64,000 bases of DNA from Streptomyces sp. NBC_01716 (GCF_036248275.1 NZ_CP109181.1:1922001-1986000); one strand, 5' to 3'; counted from the stretch's first letter, positions 8,540 through 17,740 are shown. Translations and numbers: made by a program. The notes: generated by a model not told the origin, from the sequence alone.

Positions 8540-9625
8540 ATGAGCGTCGAAGGGCATGTGGCCGAGGGGTACGAGACGGTCCGTCAGGTCTTCCGGGGGA
8601 TGGTGGACGACGGCCGCGAGACGGGTGCCGGTCTGTCGGTGTGGCGGGACGGTGTCGAGGTCGTCCGGCTCAGCGGCGGCTGGGCCGACACCGCGCGGCG
8701 GCGTCCCTGGCGCCCCGACACGCTGGTCCAGCCGTACTCGGTCTCGAAGCCGTTCGCCGCGCTCGCGGCCCTGGTGGCGGTCCGGGACGGCGCGCTGACG
8801 CTGGACGAACCGATCGGGCGGTACTGGCCCCGGTACGCGGTCGCGGGGAAGGAGCGGACCACCCTGCGTCATGTCCTGACCCACCAGGCGGGCCAGGCCC
8901 GGTTCCCGGTGGCGGCCGTGGGGACGGATCCGCTGGACGACGCCCGGCTGCGGGAGATCCTGGCCGCGTCGGCTCCGGAGTACGTTCCCGGTACGTCGCT
9001 GGGCGAGCACGCCCTGACGTACGGGCATCTGATCGACGGGGTGCTGCGGGCCGGGGCGGGCATCTCGCTGGAGCGGATGTTCGCCGACGTCGTACGGCCG
9101 GCGCTGGGTCTTGACGGCTGGTTCGGGGTGCCCGACGGTGAACTGCACCGGGTCGCCGAGCTTGAGCCGGCCTCCCCCGAGTGGTCCCAACAGCTGCCGC
9201 AGGAGCCGTGGTTGACCATCCCGGCGGGTCTGCTCGACATGGAGCGGATGAACTCCACGGCCTGGCGGCGGTCGGTCTTCGGCGCCGCCAATCTGCACGC
9301 CACCGCGACCTCCGTGGCGGAGTTCTTCGACGGCCTCACCCGCACGGACGGACCGGTCCACCGGCTGCTGGGCAGCGAACTCCACGCGGCGTATCTGGCG
9401 CCCCAGGTGCGCCGGCACGACGAGGTCTTCGCGACCACCGTCGGCTGGACGCTGGGGCTCATACGCGACGACGGGAAGATCGCGAAGGGCGGGCTCGGCG
9501 GGTCGGCGGCGTGGTGGTCGATCAAGCACGGGCATTCGTGCGCGTTCCTGACCCGCCGGCTGGACGATCTCTCGCGGGCCGCCGAGATCGCGGCGGCGCT
9601 GGGTGACGACCTGAGCCTGCGGTGA
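8540..9625 (+). CDS. serine hydrolase, beta-lactamase class C / esterase fold
   Basis: This 361-residue protein has the class C/EstB fold. The nucleophile motif is S67-V-S-K70 (PYSVSKPFAAL), followed by the conserved LRHVLTHQAGQ segment and a tyrosine motif ALTYGHLID (Y-x-H instead of the Y-x-N of true beta-lactamases). The C-terminal WTLGLI...GLGGSAAWW region corresponds to the third motif. There is no signal peptide, so it is an intracellular esterase, peptidase or amidase rather than a secreted beta-lactamase. GGAGGGG lies eight bases before the ATG. It converges on the tetR gene. Confidence 0.85.
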   Translation: MSVEGHVAEGYETVRQVFRGMVDDGRETGAGLSVWRDGVEVVRLSGGWADTARRRPWRPDTLVQPYSVSKPFAALAALVAVRDGALTLDEPIGRYWPRYAVAGKERTTLRHVLTHQAGQARFPVAAVGTDPLDDARLREILAASAPEYVPGTSLGEHALTYGHLIDGVLRAGAGISLERMFADVVRPALGLDGWFGVPDGELHRVAELEPASPEWSQQLPQEPWLTIPAGLLDMERMNSTAWRRSVFGAANLHATATSVAEFFDGLTRTDGPVHRLLGSELHAAYLAPQVRRHDEVFATTVGWTLGLIRDDGKIAKGGLGGSAAWWSIKHGHSCAFLTRRLDDLSRAAEIAAALGDDLSLR

Positions 9626-9646
9626 GCCGGGCGACGGATCGAGCGG

Positions 9647-10243
9647 TCAGGAGCGGTCTTCTTGTGCACCGGACGGGGGCCAGTGCTCCAGGAGCGTGTG
9701 CAGGGCGTCGAGGGCGCGGACCCAGGAATCCTGGGGCGCACGCGCGTGCGCGAAGCCGCCCGCCGACTCCAGGGCGACGAACCCGTGGAACGTGCTGCGC
9801 AGCAGCCGCACCGCGTCGGTGAGATCGGGCTCCGCCAGCCCGTAGCCGCGCAGCATGCCGTACGCCAGCTCCACCGCCCGCCGGGGCCCGGACGCCTTCG
9901 CCGCCAGTTCGGGGTCGATCCGGACCGGGGCCTGGGTCGCCGTGTAGCGGCCCGGGTGCCGGTGGGCGTAGTCCCGCCAGGCGTCGGCGTACGCGACCAG
10001 CGCGTCCTTGCCCGCCCGGCCGGCCGTCGCCTCCGCGATACGGAGGGTCTTCTCGTCCGCCGCCAGCAGCGCGATCCGGCCGCGCAGGTCCTCCAGACCG
10101 CGGACGTGCGCGTAGAGGCTCGCGTCCGTCACGCCGAGCCGCCGGGCCACCCGCGACATGGAGAGCCGGTCGAGCCCGACCTCGTCCGCCAGTTCGGCGC
10201 CCGCGAGCGTCACCCGCTCCGCCGTCAGCCCGGCCCGCGCCAT
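9647..10243 (-). CDS. TetR family regulator with WHG-type C-terminal domain
   Basis: This 198-residue repressor has an N-terminal TetR helix-turn-helix (residues about 5-50; LSMSRVARRLGVTDASLYAH) and a C-terminal domain of the TetR_C_33/WHG kind (AYADAWRDYAHRHPGRYTA, then LRSTFHGFVALES). The ligand is unknown. The ATG at 10243 has GAGAGGTGG upstream. The earlier GTG at 10285 would run through a strong inverted repeat. It lies downstream of the ABC exporter genes on the same strand and converges on the serine hydrolase. The large inverted repeat just upstream may be its operator or the exporter's terminator. Confidence 0.85.
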   Translation of the reverse strand: MARAGLTAERVTLAGAELADEVGLDRLSMSRVARRLGVTDASLYAHVRGLEDLRGRIALLAADEKTLRIAEATAGRAGKDALVAYADAWRDYAHRHPGRYTATQAPVRIDPELAAKASGPRRAVELAYGMLRGYGLAEPDLTDAVRLLRSTFHGFVALESAGGFAHARAPQDSWVRALDALHTLLEHWPPSGAQEDRS

Positions 10244-10254
10244 TCGCCCACCTC

Positions 10255-10309
10255 TCGCCGTTCCCGGGAACTCCCCGGTCCACAAAGGTAGGGGGCCCGG
10301 GAACGGCGA
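10255..10309. repeat. 14-bp perfect inverted repeat before tetR
   Basis: TCGCCGTTCCCGGG (10255-10268) and CCCGGGAACGGCGA (10296-10309) are perfect inverted copies separated by 27 bases. The first copy also contains the 10-bp palindrome TTCCCGGGAA (10261-10270). The element fills the 78-base gap between the end of the ABC ATPase gene and the tetR start. It could be a terminator hairpin, a pair of TetR half-sites, or both. Confidence 0.7.
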
Positions 10310-10321
10310 GCAGTGTCCGGG

Positions 10322-11002
10322 CTACTCCGGGCGTTCGGTGATGGTGATCTTCCCGCGCTTGATGGTGGCCAGACGGGTCGCGCGGCGGGCGATGGCACTG
10401 TCGTGGGTGACCATGACGAACGTCAGCCCGTGCTCCTTCCACAGCCCTTCGAGCAGATCCATGATCTCGTCGCGCATGGACTCGTCGAGATTGCCGGTGG
10501 GTTCGTCGGCGAGCAGCACCTTGGGCCGCTTGACCAGCGCCCGCGCGATGGCCACGCGCTGCTGCTGACCGCCGGACATCTCGGAGGGCACATGGTGCAG
10601 GCGCTCCCCCAGTCCGACCGAACGCAGGGCCTCCGCCGCCCGCTCGCGCCGCTCCTTGGCCTTCGTACCGAGCGGGACGAGCGCGGTCTCGACGTTCTCC
10701 TGCGCGGAGAGGGTGGGGATGAGGTTGAAGCTCTGGAAGACGAAGCCGATGGTCCGGCCGCGTACGGCGGTGAGTTTCGCCTCGCCGAGCCGGGCGAGGT
10801 CGGTGCCGTCGAGCAGGACGCTGCCCGCCGTGGGCCGGTCGAGGCCGCCGAGCATCTGGAGGAGGGTGGACTTGCCGCCGCCGGTGGGGCCCTTGATGAC
10901 GAGCCGGTCCCCTTCACCGATGGTCAGGTCGACGCCGGCGAGCGCGTCGACGGTGTCCTTGCCTCTGCGGTACTGCTTGGTGACGCCGCTGAGTTCATAC
11001 AT
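10322..11002 (-). CDS. ABC exporter ATPase, LolD/MacB type
   Basis: This 226-residue ATPase has all nucleotide-binding motifs: Walker A GPTGGGKST (residues 38-46), the ABC signature MSGGQQQRVAIARAL, Walker B VLLADEPTGNLD and the switch histidine in MVTHD. The length and the EPTGNLD segment are typical of the LolD/MacB/FtsE group that drives type VII ABC mechanotransmission exporters with FtsX-like permeases. Its permease is encoded 106 bases upstream on the same strand, and the two form an operon. The substrate is unknown; cell-envelope lipids, peptides or antibiotics are typical. Confidence 0.92.
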   Translation of the reverse strand: MYELSGVTKQYRRGKDTVDALAGVDLTIGEGDRLVIKGPTGGGKSTLLQMLGGLDRPTAGSVLLDGTDLARLGEAKLTAVRGRTIGFVFQSFNLIPTLSAQENVETALVPLGTKAKERRERAAEALRSVGLGERLHHVPSEMSGGQQQRVAIARALVKRPKVLLADEPTGNLDESMRDEIMDLLEGLWKEHGLTFVMVTHDSAIARRATRLATIKRGKITITERPE

Positions 11003-11108
11003 GGTGCGACTCCTGGGCTGCTGACTCTGCCGGCTGTGCTGTGTCTGCCGGCTCTCCGTGGCTGCTGCTGACTGCCGGTTGCGCGCCGTTCATCGGACGC
11101 GTCCGGCG

Positions 11109-12557
11109 CTACTCGACGCGGCGCAGCGCGTCGGCGGGCCGGAGCCGGGAGGCGCGCCAGCCGCCGAAGGCACCGGCGATCAGGCCGCCGGTCACCGCGA
11201 GACCGACCGCCAGGGCGATCGTGGCGGCGGAGATGGGAGCGGTGAGGGCGATCTCGACGGCCTTGTCGGCGGCCTGTCCGCCGGGGCCGCCGGCCCGCAT
11301 CAGGCCGCCGCCCGCACCACCGCCGCCACCGCCCGCGGCGCCGAGCTGGGCGGTCAGGGACGGGCTGACGGCAGTCAGCGCGTAGGCCCCGGCCACGCCG
11401 ACGGCGATGCCGAGCACACCGCCGACCAGACCGTTGACCATCGCCTCGCCGACGACCTGCCGGGTGACGCGCCCGCTCTTCCAGCCGAGGGCCTTGAGCG
11501 TGCCGAACTCCTGTACGCGACGGCCGACGGCCGACATGGTGAGCAGGCCCGCGACGACGAACGCGGCGACGAGGACGGCGATGGACAGCCACTTGCCGAC
11601 GTTGGTGGCGAGGTCGGACGCCGTGGAGAGGGAGCCGGAGACGGTGTCCGCGAGATCGGCGGACGTGGTGACGGTGGTGCCCGCGATGTTCTCCTGGATG
11701 GCCGACTTGACGGCGTCGATCTGCTGCGAGTCGTCGGCCTGGACGTAGACCGTGGTGACCTTGTCCTTGGAGTCGGACAGGGTCTGCGCCTGCTTCAGCG
11801 GTATGTACAGATTGGCCGCCGCGTCACCGCTGTCGGCGGTGGCGATACCGATGATCTCGAACTTCGTTCCCTTGATGGTGACTTCGCTGCCGACCTTGTA
11901 CTTCTTCTCCTTCGCGTACGCCGAGTCGACGACGGCCACCTCGGCATCGGTCTCGGTCGTCTTGAACGCGCGGCCGTCGGTGATCTTGGAGGAGGTCAGC
12001 GGGCCGAGGTCCTGCCGCGCCGTGTCGGTGCCGTAGACCGTGTAGGAGTTGACGTCGAAAGCGGCTCCGCCGCCCCGTACCTCGCCCTGCGGCCCACCGC
12101 CGCCACCGCCACCACCGACCGTGCCGCCTTCCCTCGGCTTGAACTCGCCGGGCTTGAACTCACCGTCGACCTTGACGACGGTGAGGCTGAGACCGCCCAC
12201 GGCACTGGCCACGCCGGACTGTCCTGCGACCTCGCCGACGGTGCTGGACGCCAGGGTCTGGAAGCCCTGCGGCATGACGACGTCGTTGCTCTGCTTCTCG
12301 TCACCGTCCTCCGCGTCGAAGTTGAAGCGGGGCCGTGCGCTGCCGCCCTCGGACGGGGGCGGGGCGGCCTTGGTGACGGTCATGTCCGTGCCGAGTCCGT
12401 ACAGCGACTCCAGCACCTTCCCCTGGGCCTGCTGCATGCCCGAGGAGACGGAGTTGACGACGATGACCAGCGCGATACCGAGTGCGAGCCCCGAGGCGAC
12501 GACCAGCGCGGCCTTTCGGCGGCGGCGCAGTTCGCGCCTGAGGTAGGTGAGGAACAT
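11109..12557 (-). CDS. FtsX/MacB-like ABC permease
   Basis: This 482-residue permease has one N-terminal membrane helix (VVASGLALGIALVIVVNSV), a large extracellular MacB periplasmic-core-like domain (about 45-300), and three C-terminal helices of the FtsX domain (WLSIAVLVAAFVVAGLLTMSAVG, then the QEFGTLKALGWKSGRVTRQ loop, then two more). Two Gly-rich tracts (GGTVGGGGGGGG and GAAGGGGGGAGGG) interrupt the external domain and the final loop. The start MFLTYLRRELRRRR is the usual beginning of this family, although no clear ribosome site precedes it. It pairs with the ATPase gene just downstream. Confidence 0.88.
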   Translation of the reverse strand: MFLTYLRRELRRRRKAALVVASGLALGIALVIVVNSVSSGMQQAQGKVLESLYGLGTDMTVTKAAPPPSEGGSARPRFNFDAEDGDEKQSNDVVMPQGFQTLASSTVGEVAGQSGVASAVGGLSLTVVKVDGEFKPGEFKPREGGTVGGGGGGGGPQGEVRGGGAAFDVNSYTVYGTDTARQDLGPLTSSKITDGRAFKTTETDAEVAVVDSAYAKEKKYKVGSEVTIKGTKFEIIGIATADSGDAAANLYIPLKQAQTLSDSKDKVTTVYVQADDSQQIDAVKSAIQENIAGTTVTTSADLADTVSGSLSTASDLATNVGKWLSIAVLVAAFVVAGLLTMSAVGRRVQEFGTLKALGWKSGRVTRQVVGEAMVNGLVGGVLGIAVGVAGAYALTAVSPSLTAQLGAAGGGGGGAGGGLMRAGGPGGQAADKAVEIALTAPISAATIALAVGLAVTGGLIAGAFGGWRASRLRPADALRRVE

Positions 12558-12593
12558 GGCCCGAAAAATATGTACGGCGCGTGATGACAGCAT

Positions 12594-12675
12594 ATGAGCG
12601 ACGTAAGAGAAGGATGAGAAGCCGACAGAGCGAAGAGCGAAGAGCAGAAGAGAAGAACGAAGGGGAGAGTCACGG
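12594..12675 (+). promoter_or_regulatory. purine-rich divergent intergenic tract
   Basis: Between the divergent permease and F420-type oxidoreductase genes the plus strand is strikingly purine-rich from about 12605 to 12665, with tandem copies of AGAGCGA followed by AGAAGAGAAG. AAGGGGAGAG near its end serves as the ribosome site of the downstream gene. The repeats may have no role beyond leader sequence. Confidence 0.35.
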
Positions 12676-13071
12676 ATGTCGCGCTACGACGAGATCAAGC
12701 ACCGGGCCGTCACGACGTTGCAGAGGCGGGTCGCCAATCCGCTCTCCCGGCGGATGCCGGGGCAGGTGCTCCTGGAGACCACGGGGCGTACGTCAGGACA
12801 GCCCCGCCGGACCCCCGTCGGCGGGAGCAGGGTCGGCCAGGAGTTCTGGCTGGTGTCCGAGTACGGCGACAAGTCGCAGTACGTACGGAACATCCTGGCC
12901 GACCCGAGGGTCCGCGTCCGGATCAAGGGCACGTGGTACGCCGGGACCGCGCACCCCGTGCCGGAGGACGACCCGCGAGCGCGGCTCAAGACCCTGCCGA
13001 CGGGCAACAGCGCGATGGTCCGGCTGATGGGTACGAACCTGCTGACGGTGCGCGTCGACCTCGACGGCTGA
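12676..13071 (+). CDS. F420-type nitroreductase (deazaflavin-dependent, DDN family)
   Basis: This 131-residue protein belongs to the split-barrel DDN family. Visible family segments are LLETTGRTSGQPRRTPV near residue 35, a central WLVSEYGDKSQYVRNILADP, and a GTWYAGTAHPV strand. Members bind deazaflavin F420 and reduce quinones, nitro compounds or other small molecules in the cytoplasm. The ATG is preceded by AAGGGGAGAG. It ends 15 bases before the convergent GH26 gene and has no functional link to that mannanase. Confidence 0.85.
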   Translation: MSRYDEIKHRAVTTLQRRVANPLSRRMPGQVLLETTGRTSGQPRRTPVGGSRVGQEFWLVSEYGDKSQYVRNILADPRVRVRIKGTWYAGTAHPVPEDDPRARLKTLPTGNSAMVRLMGTNLLTVRVDLDG

Positions 13072-13086
13072 CCGGGCGCGGTGCGA

Positions 13087-14091
13087 TCAGGGCAGCGCGA
13101 CCTCCCCCTGGTTCAGGACGCGCGGGTGGAAGTAGCCCGCCTGGATCTCGGCGTTGGAGTTGCTGCCCTGCAACTGCTCGGACCAGAGCATGAAGTACGA
13201 CCAGCGTGTCTGGCTGTCGAGCAGCGCGGCGTTGGGGATCTTGCCCATCTCGGCGATGGCGATCGGCTTGGTGCCCGCGATCGTCCGCAGCTGCTGGTAG
13301 TCGGCCGCGCTGGGGTGGCCCTTGTACCAGACGTCCAGCGACACCACGTCGACGTAGCCGTCACCCGGGTAGTACGAACTCCAGCCGCCCGCCGGGTTGT
13401 CCTGGACGTTCCAGACCCAGAGCAGGTTGTCGAGGCCCTTGCCCGCGAGATGGTCGCGGGTGAGCTGGTAGAGCCGGGCGCCGCCGTTCGGCCCTGGGCG
13501 CTCACCCCACCAGTTCCAGGACTCGTTCATCTCGTGGAGCGGGCGGAACAGTACGGGGACGCCCGCGTCCTTGAGCTGTCGGAGGTACGGGACGACCTCG
13601 TCCAGGCGGCGCTTCCACGCGGTGTTGAGGGCCGTGCCGTCGGTGATCGTCGCCTCGAACTCCTCCTTCGAGATCCTGGACTTGACGCCGCCGTCGAACT
13701 CGCACGAGCTGCCGACGGTCGGCGGGCAGACATGCCAAGTCAGCGTGACGAGTGAGCCGTTGGCCCATTCGGTCTTCGCCTGGTCGATGACGCGCTGCCG
13801 GCCCGCGACGTCCTCGGCACGGAACATGAGGTCACCGCCCCAGAGGCCCGGATACTGGCCGGTGATGTCCTTCACGAGCTGCGTGTAGCGGCCGGGGGCC
13901 GATGCCGGTTCCTTGTTGTGCTGGCCGGAGACGACGCCCGAACCGGCGATGGACTTCAGGTAGTTCAGCACCTCCTGCTTGGGTGTGGCCGGGAACGCCT
14001 GGGCGGGGGCGGGGGCGGCGGTGAGGGACATCACCGCCGTGGTGAGTGCCGCCGTGGCGACGGCGACGAGCCTGGATCGGTTTCCGCGCAT
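13087..14091 (-). CDS. secreted GH26 endo-beta-mannanase
   Basis: This 334-residue secreted enzyme starts with a Sec signal peptide (basic MRGNRSR, a hydrophobic core, then APAPAQA-F, probable cleavage near residue 32). The GH26 catalytic acid/base lies in LFRPLHEMNESWNWWG, and the nucleophile Glu lies in PIAIAEMG near residue 285. SGQHNKE and the WVWNVQD segment are also typical. GH26 enzymes cut beta-1,4-mannans outside the cell. No carbohydrate-binding module is attached. AGAGGAAGG precedes the ATG. The gene follows lacI and the beta-mannosidase gene on the same strand, which together make a mannan-use locus. Confidence 0.92.
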   Translation of the reverse strand: MRGNRSRLVAVATAALTTAVMSLTAAPAPAQAFPATPKQEVLNYLKSIAGSGVVSGQHNKEPASAPGRYTQLVKDITGQYPGLWGGDLMFRAEDVAGRQRVIDQAKTEWANGSLVTLTWHVCPPTVGSSCEFDGGVKSRISKEEFEATITDGTALNTAWKRRLDEVVPYLRQLKDAGVPVLFRPLHEMNESWNWWGERPGPNGGARLYQLTRDHLAGKGLDNLLWVWNVQDNPAGGWSSYYPGDGYVDVVSLDVWYKGHPSAADYQQLRTIAGTKPIAIAEMGKIPNAALLDSQTRWSYFMLWSEQLQGSNSNAEIQAGYFHPRVLNQGEVALP

Positions 14092-14156
14092 GGCGAAGCG
14101 AACCTTCCTCTTCGGTGGGGGGTTGCGGGAGTCGCGCTGTTCGTCGAAGCGGCGGG

Positions 14157-15185
14157 TTACGGGGATGGTGGGCCGGTCGAGCCGCGTGGCGTCAGGGTCG
14201 GGGTGGGGACCTGCCGGGCGGCGACGCGCCCGCCGCCGATGAGGTCGTACATCGCCCGCGCCACCTCGGCGCCGAACGCGTGGATGTCATGGCTCATCGC
14301 CGACAGCGGCGGATGCGTGAGCCGGCACAGCTGCGAGTCGTCCCAGGCCAGCAGGGACACGTCCGCGGGGACCCGGAGCCCCATCTCGGCGGCGACGGAC
14401 AGTCCGGCGACGGCCATGAGGTCGTTGTCGTACATGATCGCCGTGGGGCGCCCGGCGGAGGCGAGCAGCGAGCGGGTGGCGCGGGCGCCCGCGCCGCCGG
14501 AGAAGTCGGTGGTGCTCTGCCGCCCTTCCGGCAGGCCGAGTTCGGCCATGGCCGCCGTGAAGGCCTCCCGGCGCAGGGCGCTGTGTCCCAGCTCGGCCGG
14601 TCCGCCGACACGGGCGATGGAGCGGTGGCCGAGGGCCGCGAGATAGCGGACGGCTTCGGTCACGGCCGTACCGTCGTCCGTCCACCGGGCGGTGAACGGC
14701 CCGGCGAGCGACGGATGGCCGACAGCGATCACCGGCATGCCGAGCTTGGCGAGCGCCGGGACGCGCGGGTCGTCGCTCCGGAGGTCGACAAGCACGGTGC
14801 CGGCGACCTGGCCGGATCGCCACCAGTGGTGCTGGAGTTCGATCTCCTCGTCCGCGTCGCGCACCAGGCGCAGCAGCAGCGCACCGGAGTGCTCGGTGAG
14901 GAAGCTGCCCATGCCGGAGATGAAGTCCATGTAGAAGGGTTCCAGGCCCAGTTGGCGGGCTGGGCGGCAGATCGCGAGCCCTACGGTGCCGGTCCCCCGC
15001 GCTCCTCGCGCGCGGGCCGAGCGGTTGGGCTCCCAGCCCATCTCCCTGGCGGTCTCAAGGATGTGCGCCCGCGTGGTCTCGGACACGCCCGGCTTGTCGT
15101 TGAACGCGAGGGAGACGGCGGCGCGCGACACGCCCGCGCGGGCGGCGACGTCCCTGATCGTGAGCCGCTGCCCCGCCGCGCTCAC
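14157..15185 (-). CDS. LacI family repressor of the mannoside locus
   Basis: This 342-residue LacI-type regulator has an N-terminal helix-turn-helix (LTIRDVAARAGVSRAAVSLAF, residues 8-28), a hinge helix, and a periplasmic-binding-protein-like sensor domain (for example IMYDNDLMAVAGLSVAAEMGL and VPADVSLLAWDDSQLC). Its GTG start overlaps the beta-mannosidase stop as GTGA, showing translational coupling. A manno-oligosaccharide or mannose inducer is inferred from context. It closely resembles the LacI at 40941-41981, which is likewise encoded directly after a beta-mannosidase gene. Confidence 0.92.
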   Translation of the reverse strand: MSAAGQRLTIRDVAARAGVSRAAVSLAFNDKPGVSETTRAHILETAREMGWEPNRSARARGARGTGTVGLAICRPARQLGLEPFYMDFISGMGSFLTEHSGALLLRLVRDADEEIELQHHWWRSGQVAGTVLVDLRSDDPRVPALAKLGMPVIAVGHPSLAGPFTARWTDDGTAVTEAVRYLAALGHRSIARVGGPAELGHSALRREAFTAAMAELGLPEGRQSTTDFSGGAGARATRSLLASAGRPTAIMYDNDLMAVAGLSVAAEMGLRVPADVSLLAWDDSQLCRLTHPPLSAMSHDIHAFGAEVARAMYDLIGGGRVAARQVPTPTLTPRGSTGPPSP

Positions 15186-17611
15186 GCGGGCTCCACCGCG
15201 AACAGCGCGGCCCGGACGGCGGCCGGCCCGCCGGCCCCGGCGCCGTCCCAGCCACGTACCCGGATGGTGACGCTCTCGCCGGGCAGCAGAGTGAGCAGCC
15301 CCCGGTCGGCGACGGCCGTGGGCGCGAGCCGGTCCGCCTGGAGCAGCAGATCGCGCAGCAGCGTACGGGCGGTGACAACGACGTCCACGACGTCGGCCCC
15401 GCTGTTCACGAGGTCCACGTCGTAGCGCGGCGCGGGGAAGGCGAACTCCCGGTCGCGTACGGGGAAGTGGACCGCCCGCAGCTCTCCCGCGTCGGCGACC
15501 AGGAACTCCTTCGCGGAGCCCGCGTCGGGCAGGAGTTCACCGGGCACCGTCGCGACGGCGACCGAGCGCGCCCCGGCCCGTGCCGTCACCGTCCCCTCGG
15601 CGAGGGTGCGGCCGTCGCCGGCCATGCGGCGCAGCCGTACCTCGGCGTCCCAGCGTGCCGGTGACTGGTTGTCGGCGACGACGGCCGGGCGTCCTTCGCG
15701 GTTCTGTACGGTGAGGAGCCGGTCCGCGTACAGCCGTTTCAGTGCGTGATAGAGCGGCTTGAGGCGTTCGTCGCCGTCGATGGCGGCCCAGGAGGTCACC
15801 GGCCAGCAGTCGTTGAGCTGCCACAGGACGGTGCCCGCGCAGACCGGCCAGTGGGAGCGCCAGTGTTCGATGCCTGTGGCGACGGCGCGCGCCTGGTTGA
15901 GCTGGGTGAGGTAGTGCCAGCGGTCGAAGTCCGCCGGCCCCGGCCCGGGTACGGCGAAGTGGTGGGCGAGGCCGCGCTCCAGTTTGCCGTTGCCGTCGTG
16001 GGCCTTCTGGTGGTGCAGCATGCCGGGCGACGTGGGGAGAAGTTCCTCCCCCGGCAGCGCGCGCCGCAGGGTGGCGTGGGCGGGCGGTGCCTGCCAGCCG
16101 AACTCGGCGACGAAGCGGGGGACTTCATGGAGGTAGTCCGTGTAGTCGGTGCGGTTCCAGACGTCCCAGGAGTGCGCGGTGCCGTGCGCCGGGTCGTTGG
16201 GGTGGTGGTCCCAGGAGCCCGACCAGGGGCTGCCCGCCCAGTAGGGCCTGGTGGGGTCGGTCTCGGCGACGACGCGGGGCAGCAGGCCCAGGTAGTAGCC
16301 CTCGCCCCAGGAGTCGCCGCCGAGCGCGGGCTCCCAGTCCCAGTCGCGGAAGCCCCACAGGTTCTCGTTGTTGCCGTTCCACAGGACGAGGGAGGCGTGC
16401 GGCATGAGGCGGGTGACGTTCTCGCGGGCCTCGGCCTCGATCTCCGAGCGCAGCGGCTGTTCCTCGGGGTAGGCGGCGCAGGCGAAGAGGAAGTCCTGCC
16501 AGACCAGCAGGCCGAGTTCGTCGCAGACGTCGTAGAAGTCGTCGCTCTCGTAGATGCCGCCGCCCCAGACGCGTACGAGATTGACGCCCGCGTCGGCGGC
16601 CTGGGTGAGGCGGGTGCGGTAGCGGTCGGGGGTGATGCGGGAGGGGAAGACGTCGTCCGGGATCCAGTTGACGCCGCGCGCGAAGACGGGCTCGCCGCCC
16701 ACGGCCAGGGTGAAGGCGGTGCCGTGCGCGTCGGTGCCGGTGTCGAGGGTGACGGTACGGAATCCGATCCGGCGCCGCCAGCGGTCGAGAACGGTGCCGT
16801 CGGCATCCAGCAGCTCCAACTCGGCGTCGTACAAGCTCTGTTCGCCGTAGCCTCGGGGCCACCACAGTGCGGCGTCGGGGACCTCGACGGTGAGTGCGGT
16901 GTGCGCGCCGTCGAAGTCGGCGGAGGCGGTGTGGCCGCCGACGCGGGCGCGGGCGGTGAGGACCCCGCCGCCGGTGGCGGTGCGCTCGACTTCGACGCGC
17001 AGTTCGGCGCGGCCGGTCGTGCCGTCGACGGTCACGAGCGGGCGGACCGTGGTGAGCCGGGCGGTGGACCAGTGCTCAAGACGGACGGGCTTCCACATAC
17101 CGGCGGTGACGAGGGTCGGCCCCCAGTCCCAGCCGAAGGAGCAGGCCATCTTGCGGATGTACTGGAACGGTTCGGGATAGGAGCCCGGCCGCTCTCCCAC
17201 CAGGGCGCGGACCGCTTCGGCCTCGGTGTAGGCGGAGGTGAACTCCACGCGCAGCGGGGTCGGGGCCGCCGGGTCCAGCCGGTCCGTGATGTCGAAGCGG
17301 TAACTCCGGTGCATGTTGCGGGTGTTGGCGACGCGTTCACCGCCCACGCTGACGGTCGCGACGGTGTCGAGGCCGTCGAAGACGAGGTCGGTGCGCTCGT
17401 GCGCGGTGTCGCGGGCGCCGAGCACGGTGTCGTAACGCCAGTCGGTACGGCCCACCCAGGCCACTTCGGTCTCGTTCCGGGAGAGGAACGGGTCCTCGAT
17501 CTGCCCGGCGTGGAGGAGGTCGGTGTGGACGCAGCCGGGGACCGTCGCCGGCAGGTCGGCCTGCTCGTGGCGCAGCGTCCAGCCCTCGGTCAGGGGGGTG
17601 ACGTCCTTCAT
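15182..17611 (-). CDS. GH2 beta-mannosidase
   Basis: This 809-residue intracellular GH2 enzyme releases mannose from the non-reducing end of manno-oligosaccharides. The sugar-binding domain has VPGCVHTDLLHAGQIEDPF, and the family segment ACSFGWDWGPTL is present. The acid/base Glu is in LVLWNGNNENLWG, and the nucleophile Glu is in PRFVAEFGWQAPP. The ATG at 17611 has GGAG upstream, and no signal peptide is present. The gene overlaps lacI by four bases and is followed by the secreted mannanase, so one transcript could yield both enzymes. A GACCGGTC palindrome 66 bases upstream may be the repressor site. Confidence 0.92.
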   Translation of the reverse strand: MKDVTPLTEGWTLRHEQADLPATVPGCVHTDLLHAGQIEDPFLSRNETEVAWVGRTDWRYDTVLGARDTAHERTDLVFDGLDTVATVSVGGERVANTRNMHRSYRFDITDRLDPAAPTPLRVEFTSAYTEAEAVRALVGERPGSYPEPFQYIRKMACSFGWDWGPTLVTAGMWKPVRLEHWSTARLTTVRPLVTVDGTTGRAELRVEVERTATGGGVLTARARVGGHTASADFDGAHTALTVEVPDAALWWPRGYGEQSLYDAELELLDADGTVLDRWRRRIGFRTVTLDTGTDAHGTAFTLAVGGEPVFARGVNWIPDDVFPSRITPDRYRTRLTQAADAGVNLVRVWGGGIYESDDFYDVCDELGLLVWQDFLFACAAYPEEQPLRSEIEAEARENVTRLMPHASLVLWNGNNENLWGFRDWDWEPALGGDSWGEGYYLGLLPRVVAETDPTRPYWAGSPWSGSWDHHPNDPAHGTAHSWDVWNRTDYTDYLHEVPRFVAEFGWQAPPAHATLRRALPGEELLPTSPGMLHHQKAHDGNGKLERGLAHHFAVPGPGPADFDRWHYLTQLNQARAVATGIEHWRSHWPVCAGTVLWQLNDCWPVTSWAAIDGDERLKPLYHALKRLYADRLLTVQNREGRPAVVADNQSPARWDAEVRLRRMAGDGRTLAEGTVTARAGARSVAVATVPGELLPDAGSAKEFLVADAGELRAVHFPVRDREFAFPAPRYDVDLVNSGADVVDVVVTARTLLRDLLLQADRLAPTAVADRGLLTLLPGESVTIRVRGWDGAGAGGPAAVRAALFAVEPA

Positions 17612-17676
17612 GCGGATGCTCCGTTCTCGGACGGCGTGCCGCTCAACGTAGAGCCGGTCACGTGGTCCGGTCCATA

Positions 17677-17684
17677 GACCGGTC
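17677..17684. promoter_or_regulatory. possible LacI operator before beta-mannosidase
   Basis: GACCGGTC is a perfect palindrome inside AGACCGGTCAA, with a related GTCCGGTC just beside it, 66 bases before the beta-mannosidase start. LacI-family sites have central CG or CCGG steps in short palindromes, so this is the best operator candidate here. It is short and could be chance. Confidence 0.35.
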
Positions 17685-17740
17685 AAGCAAATTTCCGCAG
17701 TGTGGGTAAGGGAGTTGACGTCGGATTACTTAACCTTTAC

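Noticed and set aside
8540..9625. True class C beta-lactamase conferring resistance
   Set aside because: There is no signal peptide, and a Tyr-x-His replaces Tyr-x-Asn; it fits an intracellular esterase-like hydrolase better.
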